A stretch of DNA of 64,000 nucleotides from Lachnospiraceae bacterium (GTDB lineage Bacteria > Bacillota > Clostridia > Lachnospirales > Lachnospiraceae), in the NCBI GenBank assembly GCA_031272185.1, contig JAISUG010000047.1, positions 1 to 64,000 of the forward strand. Reading direction: 5' to 3'. The notes beneath the pieces were generated by a model that saw nothing but the letters and a program-made list of their open reading frames with translations, had not been told where the DNA came from and did no database searches. The position numbers and the translations under genes are program-made. Below, piece by piece: positions 61,364 to 64,000 of this stretch; position 1 is the stretch's first letter; the number at the start of each line of letters is the position of its first letter.

Positions 61364-62749
61364 ATGAAGAGGACGCATGTGACGGTTTTGGGCAAGAGGG
61401 CGCTGGCGGTCGCGCTGGGCGTGGTGTGCGCGGTGGGGCTGGCAGCCTGCGGGTCGGGGTCAGGGTCCGGGGCCGCCGCAACCACGGCGGCGAGCGGCGG
61501 CGGCCAGACCGCGGCTGCGCCGGCTCCGGGCGGGGGCGACGACAAGACCATCGAGTTCTGGCACATCGCAACGGAAGGCGGCCACAAAGTGAAAGTGGAG
61601 GCGGCCATCGAGAAATTCAACTCCACCACCCAGAGCGGGTACAAAGTGGTGGGCGTGCCCATCCAAAACGACACCTACAAAGAGAAGCTGGTCATCGCGA
61701 TGAGCTCCGGCGAATGCCCGGATGCATATGTGTCCTGGTCCGGCGGCCCCATGAACGAATACATCAACTCCGGGTTCGCCAGGGAACTGGATGCGCTGTT
61801 TGACGCCACTCCCAACAAGGACAAATACCTGGAAGGCGCATTGGCGCAAGGGAGGCTGGACGGGAAGCTCTATGGCATCCCCTACCACAACACGTCCATA
61901 TCGGGGGTGTTCTACAACACGGAGATTTTTGCGAAATATGGGCTGGAAGAACCGAAAACACTTGAAGATTTGGAAAAAATCTGCGATACTCTACTGGAGA
62001 ACGACATCATCCCCTTTGCGCTGGCCAATGGGTCCAAATGGACCGGCTCCATGTACTTCATGAGCCTGGCGGCCAGGAAGGGCGGCCTGGAACCATTCCA
62101 GAAAGCGGTGGCCGGGGAAGGCACTTTTGAGGATGCGGCTTTCATATACGCAGGCGAGAAGATCCAGGAGTGGGTGAAGAAAGGGTACTTCCCGGAGGGT
62201 GTGAACTCCCTGTCCGAGGACGACGGCCAGGCCAAGCAGCTCATGTACCAGGAAGCCGCGGGGATGCTGCTTTGCGGCAGCTGGTACACGGGTACTTTCT
62301 CCGACGACTCCAAGGAGTTCTATGCGAAAGTCAACTGGTTCTCGTTCCCCGAAATCACGGGGTCCGGCGCCGACCCCAAGATCCAGATCGGCACGGTGGG
62401 CGACCAGTTCATCTCCATGAACTGTGACGGGGACAAACTGAAAGCGGCGGTGGAGTTCGCCACGATTTTCTCCGACGATGACATGATCCAGGTGGGCATC
62501 GACAATGGCACCGTGCCGCCGTTCAAAGGCGTGGTGGACCAGCTCACCGACCCATGCACCGTGAAGATCATGCAGGCGGCGGCGGATGCGCCCGAGATCC
62601 AGCTGTGGTATGACCAGTACCTGCCGCCCGCGGTGGCGACGGCGCACCTGGACGGTTCCCAGGAGATCTTCGGCCTGACCAAGACGCCGGAGCAAGCCGC
62701 GAAGATGATGCAGGATGCCATGGCAAAGTACAACAGCGAGAGCAAATGA
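61364..62749 (+). CDS. sugar ABC transporter substrate-binding lipoprotein
   Basis: 461 residues. Signal peptide with lipobox GLAAC (C29), Gly/Ser/Ala linker, then an SBP_bac_1 (UgpB/MalE-like) domain: KTIEFWHIATEGG, YKEKLVIAMSSGECPDAYVSWSGG, LYGIPYHNTSISGVFYNTEIFAKYGLEEPKT, MYQEAAGMLLCGSWYTGTF, GDQFISMN. It lies between the xylosidase gene and two sugar-type permeases, so xylo-oligosaccharides are the likely ligand. Confidence 0.93.
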   Translation: MKRTHVTVLGKRALAVALGVVCAVGLAACGSGSGSGAAATTAASGGGQTAAAPAPGGGDDKTIEFWHIATEGGHKVKVEAAIEKFNSTTQSGYKVVGVPIQNDTYKEKLVIAMSSGECPDAYVSWSGGPMNEYINSGFARELDALFDATPNKDKYLEGALAQGRLDGKLYGIPYHNTSISGVFYNTEIFAKYGLEEPKTLEDLEKICDTLLENDIIPFALANGSKWTGSMYFMSLAARKGGLEPFQKAVAGEGTFEDAAFIYAGEKIQEWVKKGYFPEGVNSLSEDDGQAKQLMYQEAAGMLLCGSWYTGTFSDDSKEFYAKVNWFSFPEITGSGADPKIQIGTVGDQFISMNCDGDKLKAAVEFATIFSDDDMIQVGIDNGTVPPFKGVVDQLTDPCTVKIMQAAADAPEIQLWYDQYLPPAVATAHLDGSQEIFGLTKTPEQAAKMMQDAMAKYNSESK

Positions 62750-62864
62750 TGAGGTGATATGCGGCTGGGGTGTAGGCACCACTGCACCCCAATTTTCCGC
62801 CGTGCGCGGTGGCGAATGCAATCGCACAGTCCGCTCTCGGGTATAAACGTAGGGGAGGGCTCAC

Positions 62865-63770
62865 ATGACGAAAACGGCAACCACCTCTTTGCAGAGAAAA
62901 CGGGCCAGGGAAACCCACGTGGCCGCCGCCGTGTTTCTGGCGCCGGTGGTGGTGTTGCTGGCCGTGTTCATATTTTACCCTATCTTTGACACATTCCATA
63001 TCAGCACGTTCAAATGGAACGGCATCGATGCGAACCCCGTGTTCATCGGGTTGGGCAACTGGGCGGCGCTGCTCAAGGACGGCGCTTTCTGGATAGCGTT
63101 TCGCAACAACATCACCATCATGGTCTGCTCCATCCTGGTGCAGATCCCGCTGGGCCTGGCGATGGCCACATTCCTGGATTTCGGCGGCACGAAAAAGCTC
63201 AATGTGTTCAAGATCCTGTGGTTCATCCCATTGCTCATGTCCAGCGTCGCCATCGGGTTCCTGTTCACATACGCGCTGGCCACCAACGGGGGGATCGTCA
63301 GCACCATCAGCCGGTTTTTGGGTGGGAAGAACATCGACCTGCTGGGCAACCCCAGGCTGGCGCTGTTCACCGTGATCATGGTAATCGCCTGGCAGTTCAC
63401 GCCATTCTACATGGTGTACTGCATGGCGGCGTACACCAACATACCCATGGAGGTTTTTGAGGCGTCCATCATCGACGGCGCGACCAAGCCCCAGTATTTC
63501 CGGCATATCGCCCTGCCCCTTTTGATGCCCAGCCTGAAGAGCGCCGCCATCCTGTCCATGGTGGGGTCGCTGAAATACTTCGACCTCATCTACGTGATGA
63601 CGGGCGGCGGCCCGGGGACCAGCACGGAGCTGATGGCCACCTACATGTACAAGCAGTCATTCAAGAATTTCAACATGGGCTATGGGAGCGCCGTGGCGGC
63701 GGGGATGTTCCTGCTCATCACATGCATGGCGTTGGCCACGATGCGGCTCATCAACCAGAAGGAGGGGTAG
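62865..63770 (+). CDS. sugar ABC permease (UgpA/MalF type)
   Basis: 301 residues. Six helices; first helix AAAVFLAPVVVLLAVFIFYPIF, then STFKWNGID. The EAA motif is EVFEASIIDGATKPQYFRHIALPLLMPSLK, and the typical segment YVMTGGGPGTSTELMATYMYKQSF follows. Pairs with the next permease. The ATPase is not in the window; such importers often share a genome-wide MsmK-type ATPase. Confidence 0.95.
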   Translation: MTKTATTSLQRKRARETHVAAAVFLAPVVVLLAVFIFYPIFDTFHISTFKWNGIDANPVFIGLGNWAALLKDGAFWIAFRNNITIMVCSILVQIPLGLAMATFLDFGGTKKLNVFKILWFIPLLMSSVAIGFLFTYALATNGGIVSTISRFLGGKNIDLLGNPRLALFTVIMVIAWQFTPFYMVYCMAAYTNIPMEVFEASIIDGATKPQYFRHIALPLLMPSLKSAAILSMVGSLKYFDLIYVMTGGGPGTSTELMATYMYKQSFKNFNMGYGSAVAAGMFLLITCMALATMRLINQKEG

Positions 63771-63773
63771 GCG

Positions 63774-64000
63774 ATGGACAAATACCGTGCCAGCCGTGTC
63801 AAATCCGCCGCCGCATGGGCGCTCGCCTTCGTTTTTGCGATCGTTGCCACCGTGTTTGCGGTCATGCCTTTCGTGTTCATGGTCCTCAATTCTTTCAAAG
63901 AGAAGTTCGAGATGCTGCAGAAGGGCGTGTTCGCGCTGCCCCAGGAGCTGTACCTGGACAACTACATCGGCGTCATGGCAGGGAATTTCGGGGTGTTTTT
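63774..64000 (+). CDS. sugar ABC permease (UgpE/MalG type), cut by window end
   Basis: Starts at ATG four bases after the previous stop, with GGAGG inside the end of that gene. MDKYRASRVKSAAAWALAF, first helix, then VMPFVFMVLNSFKEKFEMLQKGVFALPQELYLDNYIGVM, the pattern of the second permease of CUT1 importers. Only the first 75 codons are present. Confidence 0.9.
   Translation, partial: MDKYRASRVKSAAAWALAFVFAIVATVFAVMPFVFMVLNSFKEKFEMLQKGVFALPQELYLDNYIGVMAGNFGVF

Overview
The window reads as chromosome of a GC-rich anaerobic Clostridia-type Firmicute, perhaps Lachnospiraceae-like. The evidence is the Firmicute rimP-nusA-ylxR-ylxQ-infB-rbfA-nrnA-truB-ribF order, a lysine riboswitch before dapA, a cdaA-cdaR pair, oxygen-sensitive class III ribonucleotide reductase (nrdD/nrdG), TTG/GTG starts behind strong Shine-Dalgarno sites, and lipoproteins with Ala/Gly-rich linkers. 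Almost every gene after 13.9 kb is on the + strand. No rRNA, tRNA, CRISPR array or intact insertion sequence was seen.

Layout. 1-2.3 kb is a decayed zone: an sbcD start fused out of frame to an sbcC-like coiled coil, an AbiEii toxin N-terminus, a broken AAA-ATPase and a stray 3' end of a Crp gene. 2.3-10.8 kb holds a Crp/Fnr-type regulator with an unusual cysteine cluster, transcribed away from a nitrogenase-like three-gene set (NifH-, NifD- and NifK-like) that is followed by a complete FecB/FecD/FecE-type metallophore or corrinoid ABC importer. No nifB, nifE, nifN or nifV is present, so this is more likely a reductase for an imported compound than a N2-fixing enzyme. 11.1-16 kb has a small membrane protein, an ABC-F ATPase, a LysR regulator with a DUF3343 (Se/S carrier-like) protein, and an acetyltransferase. 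16.2-27.8 kb is a probable catabolic unit: FAD oxidoreductase, old-yellow-enzyme-type Fe-S flavoprotein, MaoC-like hot-dog protein and a full oligopeptide-type ABC importer. 28.2-39.5 kb is the translation/RNA operon. 39.5-41.5 kb is riboswitch-dapA-dapB. 41.5-49.9 kb has an RNase H, a truncated AlbA-type gene, nrdD, nrdG, dut, a TPR lipoprotein and hflX. 50.1-56.6 kb has two membrane proteins, cdaA, cdaR and ptsI. 56.7-58.7 kb encodes a polymerase-like membrane protein. 59.1-64 kb is a xylo-oligosaccharide unit: GH120-like beta-xylosidase, sugar-binding lipoprotein and two permeases, the last cut by the window edge.

A feature of the whole window is tandem duplication with a unit near 70 bp (66-76 bp). 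It recurs at the 3' or 5' ends of many genes, copying stop codons or start/RBS regions into intergenic DNA, and it recurs in frame inside proteins (FecB-like lipoprotein, NusA tail, RibF, CdaA tail, polymerase-like protein). This explains many of the low-complexity insertions seen in otherwise conserved housekeeping proteins.
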